From positions 12,929,152 to 12,993,151 of the forward strand of contig NC_089581.1 in the NCBI RefSeq assembly GCF_019320115.1: 64,000 nt of DNA, read 5' to 3'. This DNA is from Miscanthus floridulus. Its lineage: Eukaryota; Streptophyta; Magnoliopsida; Poales; Poaceae. The notes below the pieces were generated by a model. It did not search any database. It saw only the letters and a program-made list of their open reading frames with translations, and was not told the DNA's origin. Below, piece after piece: positions 1-12,900 of this stretch (its first letter is position 1; every line of letters starts with the position of its first letter). A program made the translations under genes and the position numbers.

Positions 1-599
1 TGTGAGGCAGAATCACACAGGCCATACCTGAATTAGACAAGAGTCGATAACTAGTCTATACTAGAGTCGCAGTGGGGGTCGACCGGATCGATGCAGCCAT
101 ACGAACAGAGATATAAACCATAACGGTACTTACAGACAAGCAGTGGAGGTCAACCGGATCGATGCAGCCATACTTGCTGAAGGACTCACCGGGATCTACT
201 CTACTCCTACTCCTAAGGGGTGGCCGGAGCTGAAAAAAGTAATTGACTTTGTATTTGATTGGTTGATGATTTACAATAGCCAGGGTTTGATATTTATACT
301 CGGAGCCTAAAACGAACCTTACTCGAGTACGACTCAATACAATCTTTGGTATAATAAAAACATTCCTAATTTAAGATAACTTGGACTCTAATCTTTCCCT
401 TTTTGTAGAGTCCAACATGTCTCGTCCCAGCGCCAATCATAGCTTCTGTCGTTATCTGCTGGCGCTATCTGAAGAAAGATGATTCTAGTGCTGCATCTGA
501 ATCAGCTGGTTTCGATCTGCACGCAATTGGTCCCTTGCTGACATGATCTTGGGAGCGCTCGAGCTTTTGAGATTCTTCTTCTAAATTCTGGTGTAAACA
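1..599 (-). repeat. 3' LTR of element 1 (partial)
   Basis: This stretch matches 9392-9967 and ends in CA at 598-599, directly followed by a C/T-rich run that is a G-rich polypurine tract on the minus strand. The rest of this LTR lies before the window. Confidence 0.85.
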
Positions 600-613
600 C
601 ATGCCCCCCAATT
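600..613 (-). other. Polypurine tract of element 1
   Basis: On the minus strand the bases abutting the 3' LTR read AATTGGGGGGCATG. This is a G-run tract of the type that primes plus-strand DNA synthesis in Tat elements. Its position next to the LTR edge supports both the LTR boundary and the minus orientation. Confidence 0.7.
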
Positions 614-1503
614 TTAGGATAAAAGTAATTTTATTCCAAAATTATCATGTCTGCATCCCTGATTGGTCCATAGTCACGGGTAGAGAACCTTGATTCGGGG
701 CCCATTGTTTGTCGCTGCTTGCGTCCATTCATGAGCCTAAGCCTCAAAACTTCTTACAAGAGCATCACTGTTTCACAGGTACTTGGATTCATCTTCTCGG
801 GCCGGCTATAAAATACCCATCCGACTTTGGTGAGAGCAACTCAACAATTCAGCCATGCTTTGTTTTCATCTAATTTCTCGAGTGCCTCTAGTTCCGCCAG
901 ACCCTCCATGGTCTACCCTTTTGTTATGAAGATCTTTGAGCGACTAGAAGAATTCTTATGCATAGGGTGATTGTGTTACTTATCCTGTCGCCTCGTTGAG
1001 CAAGAAGACCAGTTATTGCGGTTAGAAGAATTCTTGTGATACCACCGGGGTCTTCTCTCCATGCTCACAAAGTTATTCTTAGTGTGTGCGAGGGCTAGAA
1101 TGTGTGATCACCTTCCCCTTGTTGCTCCTCCAAACACCCACCGGGAAAGCCTCAGGCTTCTTTCCCATAATTCCCTAATTTATTGAGAAATCTGTCGAGC
1201 ATATGTTAGGCGGGAGACCTTTCTTTCTCTCGGATATAACTTTATTGATGAGCCGATGCAACTGGGTTCACAATGAGTTTTGGCCTTGTGGAAATTCAGA
1301 CTCCCTTCAATCCAAAGAAGTTTTGGTGAGTTAATCTATGGTCAATGCATCCACCCCACGATATTCTGTAATCTGGAGAAGTAATAAATTTTAGTCCGTT
1401 ATCTCTTCATTATCCGTCCCCTAAATTTCTAGAGTGCTAATCCGTTTCCGTTTCTGATTTCAATTTCATATCTCCATTGAAATCTTTCTTCTCGCTCTCC
1501 CGG

Positions 1504-2404
1504 GCTATATATACGGCCTATGGCTGTTAGTCGAAAAACAACCCTCTTCGCCTCAACCCTTCTTCGTCTTTAGCACATCTCCTGCCTTTCCGTGGGTTCG
1601 AGGTCATGGAGAACAACAAAAGGTCTGCTGAAGAAGCCCTCAATAGATCCACATCATCACATCAATGCCCTCATCGTCAAGAGGATGCATCTTGGGGTGC
1701 TCCTATCACTCCGGATCAAAGGGCGAGCTCCGCCTAGCCCTCAGGGTCATCTTTAGTATCATTCTGCCGCCAGTTTCCTCATCATTCGAGGCGATAGATT
1801 AGTAACGATGATCTGCTGGCCTCCATTGATCGGACCGACCAACATCTAGCCAACTGCCTCTCCCTAGCGGAATCAGCTCTGGCCATGATTGAAGACCGAT
1901 CACCCCTCGAGATCAGCCTTATGAGAGAAAGGTTGGCCAGGGCCGAAGCTAGAATCATGAGTGAGATGTCTGCCATTACTTCTCTGTTCTTTTCCCTTGA
2001 TTTTGTCCTCAAGACTTCTGATTACTCTTTTCTTGAATGTTTTAGATTTAACCGCTCAGTTGGAGAGTCTTCGATCCGCCATGGATCATGCAGCGGGATT
2101 CGTAAATGCTAGGGGCGCCGTTCTGGTGGTTCGCCTGCACGACATCCCAAATCATGTCAGGGAGATCGCCCTTCATGGAGTTCGTTATGGAGCCACCACG
2201 GCATTGGCTGTTGCACAAGCCCGTTCGGGTCATAATCTCCGGCTTCTTCCCCATGGTTTTCCAGACGCAACATACCCTGGGGAGCACGAGCGCTTGGTTG
2301 AGGATTTCATGAGCGCCGCCAACTCTGTAACTTTCAATAACCTGGCCGATGATATATTTGGCAAAGTATTTTCCAGCCTGTGGCTTGTAATAGTTGGCGT
2401 TTAG
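1504..2404 (+). pseudogene. Antisense ORF cassette A in the 3' half of element 1, degraded
   Basis: This reads opposite to gag. A good TATA box (GGCTATATATACGGC, about 1503-1517) lies some 90 bp before an ATG at 1606. That ATG frame runs 44 codons to a TAG near 1737. Further exon-like pieces follow: a helical, charged stretch at about 1800-1990, then from about 2050 to a stop at 2404 a segment containing the motif REIALHGVRYGATTALAV. Cassette B further right has the same order and a matching REIALHGV-type motif (QEIALHGVCHGASVALTT), so the two are duplicated copies of one spliced gene. I do not recognise a functional domain. Antisense extra ORFs between pol and the 3' LTR are known in Grande/Tat elements. 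Stops in exon 1 make this copy non-functional. Confidence 0.55.
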
Positions 2405-2689
2405 CAAACAACTTTCTTGCTTTGAGTGATTTCCCTTTATTTCGCACTTCATTTTGTACGCATCACTCTGTTGGCATAATCGATACGCATCGTACAGGCT
2501 TTCACCCCTTTGGTTTTACCCTCTCGCTAGCAACGATACCCTTCCAGTATCGGCTATTAAGACTAACGGCCGAGCAAATCAATTGTTAAGTGTGAATCCA
2601 AATGATAGGGTAATATTCCTTTAAATATTTACCATTTGATTGCTCTACCGAATTTCCTTTCCCTTCTCAGTATCTTTGGAATACAAGTA

Positions 2690-2830
2690 TTACTAGGCGC
2701 ATAACATTTGATCTGATAAGGTCCTTCCTAGTTGGGTGACTTTTTCGCCGAATCTGTTGCCCCTTGACTCGATCGGCGATTTTATTTTCCAGACTAAGTC
2801 TCCTTCATAAAATTGCTTAATTTTGGCCCT
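2690..2830 (-). pseudogene. Remnant of integrase C-terminal region
   Basis: On the minus strand this reads a short stretch with KQFYEGDLVWKI, followed after a gap by FGEKVTQLGRT. That is the spacing of the GDLVxK...FxPxWxGP C-terminal module of Ty3/gypsy integrases. A looser match continues to about 3040. It shows that the ancestor carried pol in the same minus orientation and that nearly all of it was lost. It is too short and broken to be functional. Confidence 0.5.
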
Positions 2831-3459
2831 CAATCCTTAGTTTATCGGCTTCAAAGTTTTTGAGAGCGCGCAACCAAAAGTAATTCAAATCTTCTGAGTT
2901 GTCCATTACAAAATTCTTGTAGTCTTCGGTTGATAAATCGTTCGGCACCTCTGCTCTTGGCTCTCAAACATAGTCCATGCCAGGTCTTTTCCAGAATTTT
3001 ACTGCCATTGATTGTCACAAGTCCAGTCTAGCTAAGATACCTGATGTCATCCAACAAGAGAAAAGGGAACTGCTGGTTAAGGTCAGAACAGGTTGAACTA
3101 TCTAAATCAGCCTCGAGATCATCAGCTTGTGTAGAATCGACCGTATTCCCTGTTGTTCAATTGCATTTTTTGTTTCGACCAAAGAGCCGATTCGATATAG
3201 TCGATCCCAGACTCCTGATCTTAATTTAATTAAGTCTGGAAACACGACTTTCATTTAAAAGAGCCCTTCGATCTTCTATCCTCGGTCATCTGATGTTGTA
3301 TTCTCTTCGACATTGGTGAAGTGGCGCTTCGCCTCCTATTAATTGTGGTTGCCTTTTGTGTGTTTCGAGGCGTCCGTCCCTTCGCTTCATGTCTTCAAGT
3401 ACCAGTCAATGGCTTCTACCTCGAACACATCTCCATCTGTAACTGTTCCTTTACTCTTC

Positions 3460-4378
3460 TCCGCCCACTAAAAACCCTGCAGCGATTCTTTCTTCTCCCT
3501 TTCTCTCTCCCTTTCGTAGATCCGATCACTCTTCATGGCTGGCGAAGACCACCGAGGCAAACGTGCGGTGGAGGAAATCCTGGTAGAGAATATGCCGATG
3601 AACCAGCGTCTCCGGTGCATGAGGTGAGATTGACATTTCTTGTTTATGATGATGAACAGTTCTGACTCACCTACAGATTTGTTGTGAATGATAGTCTCCG
3701 TCCCCTTCCTAGGGCCAGTGGGCCTTCTGACGCCGCATCTTCTATGCTGGCCTTGTCATCGGACTCCTCTAATTCCTACAACGACGACGACGCCTGGCGC
3801 TACCTTCATGAGTGGAGGATGGCCTAGAACCGTTACTCTAAGGCGACCTGGGAGACCGACCAACTGAAGATCCGCCTCGCGGTTTCCTAGGCCGCTCTTC
3901 ATGCGGCCGAGGAAGAGGCTAACGCCGCTCAAGCATGGCTGACTGAATCGGATGCCGTGGTGGCAGGTATGATGAGCCTTAGGAACGTCTTTATTTTGAT
4001 CTCGATTGTTTTTATCTTGATAGCTCTTCTTCTTCTATGATCACCAGCCCTAACGGCGTAGTTGGAATCTCTCCAACTAGCGGTGAGCGCGGCTGTGGAT
4101 GCCGTCAATTCTCGGGGTTCCTCTATCGACGCTCGTCTTCAAGACATCCCGGCACGGGTTCAGGAAATCGCACTCCACGGCGTCTGCCATGGCGCATCAG
4201 TGGCGCTGACCACAGCATAGGTTTGGATGGGATACAAGCTCCACGCCATGGAGATTGGTTTCCCAGTAGGTGATGGCCCTAAGGAGCATGAGGACCTACT
4301 TGAAGAATTCACCATGGCAGCGGAGGCTGTAGTGAACATCACATCCACTCAGGATGTGGTGAACAAGGTCTTTGATTA
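3460..4378 (+). pseudogene. Antisense ORF cassette B in element 1, degraded
   Basis: This is the second copy of the cassette seen at 1504-2404. A C/T-rich leader with an AAAAACC-type box precedes an ATG at 3536, which opens 30 codons ending at a consensus donor (ATGAG|GTGAG). A middle exon-like piece (about 3680-3967) reads as charged helix and ends at a donor, GCAG|GTATGATG. The last piece starts near 4060 and carries QEIALHGVCHGASVALTT, matching cassette A. It has an in-frame TAG near 4217 and ends at a stop at 4378. The first and last parts resemble cassette A in order and spacing, so this looks like a tandem duplication inside the retrotransposon. The function is unknown. Confidence 0.5.
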
Positions 4379-4949
4379 GTTTGTACTTAGGGAAACCAAT
4401 GAACAAAGACTTCTCTTTCATAAATGCGCCTCATTGCAATGTCCTCGTGCATGATTGTGAATGTTTCTTTTTGTTTTTGCTCTATAGGCGATACATATCG
4501 TATCGGCTTTCGCTGTCTTTAAAGATTTTCACTTTTTTGAACTAGAGGCGATACTCCTAGTATCAGCTATTGGAGCCGAGAACGAATCAGCTATCAGATC
4601 CAGATGTTAGGATAACATTTCTCCATGCATTTTTCATTCTAAAAGATCAAATGATTGATCAATCCAAGTCAAGCATCTTATTAAGTGAAATAGAACTTCT
4701 CTTAAGAAATCCATTAACTTTGAATCGCACTTACACTTTAACTCAGCATTCACGTGCGTCGGCCTAAACCCATCTCCAAGACTCAATGATTATTTTTCCT
4801 TAACTCAATGACCGACGCAACGCCACGACTATTGATCAAAACAAACTCTCAAAGCCGATTGCTTGAACCGGCTGTTGGCCTTTATTATTAATCCTGATGA
4901 AGCCTCCTTCCCATGTTTTGCCAGAAAGGCATTCGAAGTCTCCTAGCTT

Positions 4950-5513
4950 CTAAAACACTGGATCGACTGTTGCGATATTCACAGACTCATCAGCGTGAAC
5001 CACCTCGACACCATCCCCATGCCATTGGATCAAACATTGATGCATGGTTGATGGCACGCAGTAGTTGGCATAAATCCAGTCACGACCGAGGAGTAAACTG
5101 TATGAGCCTTTTCTATCGATGACAAAGAACGTGGTGAGCAGAGTTTTATTCCTGATTGTCAATTCAACGTTTATTGCCCCCCGGGTCTTGGATGTATTTC
5201 CTCTGAAGTCTCTAAGCATCATGTTGGCCTCAAACAGATCTCCTAGTCCTTTGCCAAGTTTACAAAAAGTAGTGTAAGTCATAAGATTGACAAAAGCACC
5301 TCCATCCACCAACATCTTGTTCATCGGCTTTCCATCAATAAAACCTTTCATATATAAAGCCTTTAAGTGCTGATGCATGATTGGCTTATTAAATATTGCT
5401 TGCTGCACAATCGTTAACTTGGCAACTATCTCTTCATACTTTGATTCATCGAAGTCTGAATAAACTTCCTGATCTGCTGAAGCTCTGAATTCTGATGGCA
5501 ACAGAAAAGCCAT
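4950..5513 (-). pseudogene. Retropepsin (aspartic protease) domain of element 1, fragment
   Basis: A 187-codon open stretch reads as a retroviral-type aspartic protease. The active-site segment is MLVDGGAFVNLM (D-G-G where retroviruses have D-S/T-G; D-G-G is normal in this lineage). The second conserved segment is SLLLGRDWI, near the C-terminal end. Protease would release mature Gag and Pol from the polyprotein. The domain is cut off from any RT downstream. Only this stretch is open; the adjoining gag reading has several stops, so the polyprotein cannot be made. Confidence 0.75.
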
Positions 5514-8160
5514 TTGGACATTAGCCGATGGTTGCTTTCTATCGGCTGTTTACTTGGTACGCCACACTTGAGTTTTACCAGATGGCTGAGCATGTTCCAT
5601 CTCTTTATTCCTTAGGCGTTGTACCCTTCTTTTCTGGCTTCTTGTCAATCCTCTGGGGCACCATTGATCCTCCTGCCAGACATGTTCCCTCTGGTTGCTT
5701 CCTTCTTCATGATCAGCCCAGTCTTGGTCAACAACTCTTTTTCCCAGCTGATCATAAATACTTTTATTTTTTAAGCGCCGATACATGCTATTATGATGAT
5801 ATGCATCCTGGGTATGGATAGACCGACGGTTGATTTGAGATTGCCTAAACTCCCAATATTAATTGCTGCATTCTGGACAATCATGTCTGGTAGGCAATTT
5901 CAAACCTTTGTTCCAGCAGTATCTGAAGAAAGAACAATTCCAGTGCGATTCAGCTTACTTCCTTTCATACCTTTCTTCTTCCAATTGACGCTGGTATTCT
6001 TGATCCTCTAGCCATCACTGATAATCTCTTTCTTTCTGCCGCCGCCACTTATTCAATAGGATTTGAGACGTGACTCGCGGCTTCGTCGCTCCATCCTTTG
6101 ATGTTTCCCCCTGCTCATATCGGCTCCTCCACTGATCATGATGTTTTCTAATCTCTCTGTATTCATCAGCCAATACTTGCATCTTGGGATCAACTATTCT
6201 GGCTTCTCTCAATCTGGCCGATGTTAGGACCTTAGTCTTTCATTTGAATATCCCAACATCAACCATATTTTGATCTCATGGGAAAGGATTATCATCAACT
6301 TTCATCTTTCGAGGCATATCGAGCTTGAGCCTCCCTTATTGAATAGCCCTCTGTATGTGCTGCTGGAAAATTCTACACTCATTAGTGGAATGAGAAGTAG
6401 CATTATGGAACTTGCAGAACTTCTTATTCTTCAACTGTTCAGGGGGTAACATAACATGATTGTTCGGCAATTTGATCTAGCCTTTCTCAAGTAAGAAGTC
6501 AAAGAGCTTGTCTGATTTTGTGACATCAAAGTCATAGCTCTCCTCGACTCCTTTTCCCCAAGGATTTGACACCATTACTATTTTCTTGTCCCAATTGATT
6601 TAAGCTGCAGCAACCTCCTCTTCTTCATCTTCATAGCCATCTTCAATTGAGTATGGATCATAAGCTTTGGCTACTGTGGTGCTCTTCTAGAATCGGGTAT
6701 CTCTGTGCATACTCTAGAATTGGCTATTGAGCGCTGCCACCTGTTGAGCTAATTGTCTCAAGTTATCAAACTCTTATCCTAGCAGCTTTTCTTTCCACAT
6801 TGGCAGCATTCCTTAGACGGCTAGAGCAGCTAGCTGATCATCGGCCAAGCTAAATGAGAAACAAAAATTCTTAGTCTCTCAAAATCTCTGAAAAAACTTA
6901 GTGCCCGATTCATTAGTCCTCTATCTCATGGTTGTCAAATCAGTTATTTTCTTCTCTCTAGTCCCAATGTAAAAATATGTATGAAATTTTTTCTCTAGGT
7001 CAGCCCAATTGGCAATGGAGTCGACTGGTAGTGATAAGAACCAAGTGAAGGCCAGCCCTGATAGGGACAAAGAGAAGAAATGAACTCGATGGGCATCCTC
7101 AACTGATGGTTCGCCTAATTGTGTAAGATACCGACTGACATGTTCTATTGTGCTTGTACCATCTTAACTAGTGAATTTAGCGAATTCTAGGAGCCTGTAA
7201 TTTATAGGAAGAGTGACCAAATCATACCATTTTGGATATGGGCGTTTATACGAAAAAGTCATTCATTTTGGCTTCAGACCGAACTGATTCTTCATCATCT
7301 CAGTCACCTTGAGCAGCAACTCGTCAGCTTGCGGATTTGGATTTCTCGGTACTTGCTAACCCATCTGTGGATTGAAATACCGTGTGCCTTGATATCCTAG
7401 ATTTGGTATCATGTGGAGGGTGTTATAATCCGTGCCATAGTGATAGCCTTATGGAATCTCAATCTGTTGGGTCCTTTGCTGGCTTGCTGCTTGAAGTCTC
7501 TGATTTTAGACATAAGGATCTATATCTCTACGAATCCTTTGAACTGATGGTGCTATCTTCTGAGTCGATAATGGTATGTGGCCTGATGTGCCAAAATTGA
7601 TCATCTGGTTTTGACTTTGCCCCGTCGCCTGTTGCACATGCTAAATTGATAGTCTAGGATTGTACTGTATCTGATTTATAGTTGTACCTGAAGTTTGTTC
7701 AGATGAACCTTGAAGTGTCCGGATGTCACCATTACCAACTGGTGCTGCGTCTTGATGGCTGGTACCAACTTGATTAGTCCCTTGAGTCGACAGATCTGGA
7801 ATATTATACCAAGTCGATCCAACCTGACCAACTGGAATTCCATGAATCGCCTCTTTCATGGCGTCGTGAAATGCGTCAATGAAAGCTTCATTGCAGCTTG
7901 ATATGGCATCACGAACAGACTTGTCTATGGCTTTTGTAAAGAAACGCCTGTCTTCAGCTTCGACCATATCTGTCTGCCCGTGTAGTAGAACTCTTGGTAG
8001 TGGAAATTTCTAAATAATTATGTTGTCACATGTTTTGGTGTAGGACAGCAAACACTTTTTCTGAAATTCTTCTATAGCCTTGTTGATGGTATCCTTATCT
8101 TTGTCAGGTAGGTCTTCATAATGTACCATAAGGATGCTGTCGTTGTTGTGAACCATCATG
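5514..8160 (-). pseudogene. Degraded gag of element 1
   Basis: Reading from the primer-binding site leftward, Gag-like pieces appear in order but in changing frames with stops. They are an N-terminal piece (about 8010-8150, with LPDKDKDTINKAIEEFQKK), a helical piece (7641-7967), the retrotransposon Gag core at about 6985-7220 (segments such as FTWFLSLP and EKKFHTYFY), a zinc-finger-like CKFHNATSHSTNEC at about 6360-6420, and at 5550-5790 the linker WCPRGLTRSQKRRVQRLRNK, typical of Tat gag-pro polyproteins. Gag would form the particle. The pieces show the full gag-protease order of a Tat element that is now inactivated by many point changes. Confidence 0.7.
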
Positions 8161-8171
8161 ACGATTGTGGT

Positions 8172-8189
8172 GTCCCACCGGGCGTGCCA
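8172..8189 (-). other. Primer-binding site of element 1
   Basis: On the minus strand this reads TGGCACGCCCGGTGGGAC, six bases inside the 5' LTR. It differs at one base from the corresponding site in element C (32162-32179), so the two elements use the same tRNA primer. I did not identify which tRNA. Confidence 0.8.
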
Positions 8190-8195
8190 GAAACA

Positions 8196-9967
8196 TGTGT
8201 CGACACAAAATTTTCGTCTCTGGGCCGAGGACACACACAGCAAGCCGGAAGGGTCCGCTCGATGGAGCAGATCTGCCTATCTTTAGCGCAAGGGTGGTCG
8301 ATCCTGCGCAATCCTCCCGAGATGTGCCAGTCAATTTGACCCTGCAATTGACAAGGAGAGAAAGCTCATCAGTAATTAAGGGCGGAACGTGCCGGTGTTG
8401 CCAGACAGTTCTGAATGTGCGGCTCTGAGAGCCGATATGAGAGAAGATCGACTAAATAGTCTATCCCAGCATATTTACAAGAATGAATCAGTTAAAGCTC
8501 ATGGGGTTGTATAAGAAGAATCGGTTATCATTCAAGATAAATGTTATTTAAGCAAATATTAATCAATGGCAATAAGGTATCAGCGGTGATCGGTTTGTAT
8601 TGAGCCAATGATTATAAGTAACCGAACTCCTTTTATATAAAGAAACAATTCGACATCACTTAACCGTTTAATAAAGATAAATCTAATGAACATGTTAGAT
8701 CTCATCTATCGTCATGACCAATGGGGCATGAGGCAGAATCATGCAGGCCGTAGAAACAATAATAGACTCAACGACCCTAACTTATTACTAATATTAGTGG
8801 GGCATGAGGCAGAATCATGCAGGCTGTAATACAATAACAAGATCATGGGGCTAACATGTCTTTCAACTTATCTCTACTTCAATGATCTCGTAATGCGAAT
8901 TGTTCGTGAAAGCATTCGATATCGGCTAAACAGTCGATTCAGGCATAGCGCACAGTTAAGGTCATGCCTTCTCAGAAACGGGTCTACCAACTAACGATCC
9001 CCGCTCCACGGTGCCAACAGTGGGGTGAGAGGCAGAATCCCACAGGCCATGATGACGGGCCATGGAACAGTTTTCATTAGCTAATAGATCTACTCAAGAT
9101 CAGACATGCCTTAACCGCACGCTATGCACGATTAGGATTGACACAAAATAGCTAATAAAAACATAACTCATCACTTAAGATGTAGATTAGATCAGTTTTA
9201 AATTAGCAAACAATGAGTTAAGCAAGATATAAGGCCGATCTAGATCAATCTCAATCAAGCATAATGATATTGCTATAATTAGATAAACAATGAAAGCAAT
9301 AAGCAATATCGGTAACTTAATGAATCTACCAAAGACTGTCATGCTAAGGTAGAGTCGATAACTTGATCTTGATCTAATTCAAGCAGTGGGGTGTGAGGTA
9401 GAATCACACAGGACATACTTGAATTAGAGAAGAGTCGTAGTGGGGGTCGACCAGATTGATGCGGCCATACGAACAGAGGTATAAACCACGACGGTACTTA
9501 CAGACAAGCAGTGGAGGTCGACCGGATCAATGCAGCCATACTTGCTGAAGGACTCACCGAGATGTACTCTACTCCTACTCCTAAGTGGTGGCCGGAGCCG
9601 AAAAAAGTAATTGACTTTGTATTTGATTGGTTGATGATTTACAATAGCCGGGGTTTGGTATTTATACCCGGAGCCTAAAACGAACCTTACTCAAGTATGA
9701 CTCAATACAATCTTTGGTATAATGAAAATATTCCTAATTTAAGATAACTTGGACTCTAAACTTTCCCTTTTTGTAGAGTCCAGCATGTCTCGTCCCAGCG
9801 CCAATCATTGCTTCTGTTGTTATCTGCTGGCGCTATCTGAAGAAAGTCGATTCTAGTGCTGCATCCAAATCAGCTAGTTTCGATCTACACGCAATTGGTC
9901 CCTTGCTGACATGATCTTGGGAGCGCTCGAGCTTCTGAGATTCTTCTTCCAAATTCTAGTGTAAACA
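8196..9967 (-). repeat. 5' LTR of element 1, complete
   Basis: It runs from TGTGTCGACA after the primer-binding site to GTGTAAACA, about 1772 bp. The right 576 bp match the partial LTR at 1-599. The start could be off by 2 bp (8196 or 8198). The LTR carries four internal copies of a 25-30 bp motif, listed separately. Confidence 0.8.
8721..9412. repeat. Four dispersed copies of a ~27-bp motif inside the LTR
   Basis: Variants of GTGGGG(C/T)GAGGCAGAATC followed by (A/C)CACAGGCC occur at about 8721-8750, 8797-8825, 9020-9048 and 9387-9412. A fifth lies in the partner LTR at 1-22. Each is a short imperfect palindrome around GAATC (TGTGAGGCAGAATCACACAG). I do not know their role. Confidence 0.7.
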
Positions 9968-12900
9968 CTAAGATACACCGAATCAATTATGTCTTTGTCC
10001 AAAGGCCTGACTTCGCATCGGATGTAGCATGAAGGCTAGCGATAGCTTGAGTCAAAGGTTCACACGTGCAAAGGCCAACTACCCGAGTCCAATGCTCTCA
10101 CGTGCTAATACCAACAGTTTAGGTCAGATTTGCTGCAGTATCCATCAAATTTGTAACACCCTAGTGTTAAGCTTTGCAATTGGCACCTACATTTCATGAG
10201 CACAAGCATCATTCAAGCATTCATGAACATGAGCATATGAAATTTCATCTCATTCTTATATATTATCACATGAAATGTTGATTATATATATACATTTATG
10301 CTTGCAATCATGTATGACCAATATATGAGATAGTTGTGAGGTTATGAAAACACTTTAGACACATCTAGGATGGTAAATGGAATACTGTTTGTATTCATAA
10401 CATGGGCCAATTTTGCTTCTAAGTGTTGGTTTCATTTGAAATGTTATTTTCATGATACTAGTTTGACCAAAGTTGAATAATAGCTTAGATTGTTTACATG
10501 GCTGTGTGACCTAAATAAAAATTGTAGTTCTTATCATGGGTAATAAACTTTATTTAAGGGTCATGAGCTAATTCAGTGTCTAACATGGTCAAATAGAGCT
10601 TACAAGTATCAACAAAATGTTGTTTTGTGACAAGAAATTTTCTAAGTGTTGAAATTGTTTTCAGTTTCAAAGTACCTCACTATAGAACAATGTAGTTTGT
10701 AAACCAGTGAGAATTAGATGATAGTTCCTAAAGCAAAGTTGGAGATCTCACGTAGCTCTACAATAGTTATTAAGGAAGTTTTTGCTAAATTGCCACGGAT
10801 TAGGAGTTATAGGTACACGAACTTGCGTTGTCAGTCATGGGTGGTAGGCCTAAAACTAGTCGGGGTAGCACGGTGTCGTGGCCGACCAACCACAGACTAT
10901 GGCTGCCGCGTGGCATACACGCACCGGGGCTAGGCCATGTAGCGGCTGGGTGTGCACTCAAGAGGCCGCCAAACGTCCCTGCCCTCACTCACGTCCTCAC
11001 TCTCTTCTCTCGCTCGCTCTCGCGCTCACCAAGTGGAAAAATAGTGCCACCATCACCGCCGCACCTCCGCTGAGCTCGCTCACTGCTGCCACTATGCCAT
11101 TGTTCAATAGCTCATGCACACAACTCTGCCACCACCTCCTCCACCTTGCCAACCCGCTAGCACCACCATTTGAGTAAGGGTAAGATTGCATTACGTGTCG
11201 TCGTCGCCGCCATGGCCACGGAGCGCTAGCAAGCTCTGAGCTCACCGTGGCCAACCTTTTCCACCGCTCCTCCTACCTCCTTAATGGTTCCGTCATCGCC
11301 TTAGGCCATAGATGCTCACATCAATGTTGCTTAACCGCTACCACCGCCGTCATGTGGGAACACGCGACGCCGCCATGCGCATCCACCATGGCTGCTAGCA
11401 CGTGCTCATTGCCGCCGACTTCACTTCACTGACTGCCCTTAGCCCGCTCTGGTACCCATTACTATGTCGCTTAGAGGTGTTGCACCTTCCCTAATGATGG
11501 TGACCTACCTTTGGCCACCATCTCATCAGAGCAATGACACCACCGCAGTGCTCTATGCGCCGCCATGCCACCATGCACGTGGTCGAAACTCATCGCACTT
11601 CACTGTGGCTCAATCCACACCGTAGAGCTCCGCTAAGGTTCGTAGACGCTTAGACGTGCTCATCTAGCCATGCCGTTGCCGAGGATGGCCGAAGCACCAT
11701 CGCACACCGCCACTGAGCCGCCATGCTTACCGATGAGCTAGCTCCGGTGATCCTTCGAGCAAACCAAGGGTACCTATAGGTGTGGAATAGGATGGGGAAC
11801 ACGTTGGTGCCGACCTCGTCGCCGGTGACCTCGTTGTCGATGAGCTCTTCGCTGGTCAAGCCCCACCTCTGTTCTGTGTCGCTAACATGTGGGTCCCATT
11901 GACTCGCAGGCCCCAGCTGTCAGTCGATTTTTGAATTGTTTTCTAGATTTATTTTCATAGGTTTGAATGCAAACTTCCAAAATTCATATCTAGAGCTAGG
12001 TGTGTCCAAATGGGGTGAACCAAATTTTGTTGGTTTCATCTTGAAGTGTACTATTTGATAAAAATATGAAATCTATTGTTTAGGGTATTTTTAGGTAGAA
12101 TTAAATTGAGCAAAATAAGTACTTTTAAAGTAGTTCATATCTTGTAAAAGACATAACTTGAGCTAGGAAAGTGATAAAATTGTAATTCCAAATTTTTTGG
12201 TCTTATGTTGCCATGCTATAGCTAAAAAAATACTAAACCTACAGTAAACATACTTGAAATATGGTCCTCATATTTAATCCTAATTATTTGCTAGTTTCTA
12301 GTAAAATTAATTGGGGTAAAAATACATAACATATGATTATATAATTTTTTGCACAATATTTTTATGCTAGGAGGAAAGTACGAAAAATATTAAATCTATT
12401 ATTGGACAGTTTTCACTATGTTTAACTATTTTTGCTAAAATAAGCCTATATAACTTGTCATTTTTGTAGAGGCAGCTGCACTTATCCAAAGGGCATAAAC
12501 TTTGTACAGTGGACTATTAAGGTCATTTGTAGGATATTGTCATTTTCTCAAAATTTATTAAGCACCAGAAATATTTATCCTTTAAATCACCTTATTATCT
12601 AAGGAAATTAATAAATGAATATAAATAAATTAGTTATGTTTAACCATGATGCTTTCTGCGGTGCATGTGAAGCATATGATCTATTGATGTTATTAGTTAG
12701 GCTTAGAAGTAATTGGTTGTATGCAACTAGTTAATTATTGTCTTATAATTTAACTAGGTTGGCTGCATGTATAGTTTCTCTTGTAGTGATGATTTCATGA
12801 TGATAATAATCTTTTTTGTAAATATGGTTAATAACAAAGTTGTAGATAACTTACTGATCTACCTTGTGTTAAATTTTTATAGTCATAGGCCGTATGGTTT

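Larger units (their letters stand above)
1..9967 (-). mobile_element. Degraded non-autonomous Tat-lineage Ty3/gypsy LTR retrotransposon (element 1), truncated by window start
   Basis: The sequence at 1-599 recurs at about 9392-9967, and both copies end in GTGTAAACA, so they are the two LTRs. Going by the primer-binding site, polypurine tract and gag-protease remnants, the element reads on the minus strand. The right LTR is therefore the 5' LTR and the left one is the cut 3' LTR. The LTRs differ by roughly 5% by eye plus a deletion of about 20 bp, so the insertion is old. The roughly 7.6-kb interior keeps gag and protease with many stops and only a scrap of the integrase C-terminus. RT and RNase H are absent. 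Two antisense ORF cassettes fill the 3' half. The family resembles Grande-type Tat elements of grasses, which carry extra antisense ORFs; that family assignment is inference. The right target-site flank would be CTAAG at 9968, and its partner lies outside the window. Confidence 0.85.

Noticed and set aside
1961..2404. 147-codon ORF from the ATG at 1961
   Set aside because: The first part reads through an apparent intron; only the later part matches cassette B, so the ATG at 1961 is not a real start.
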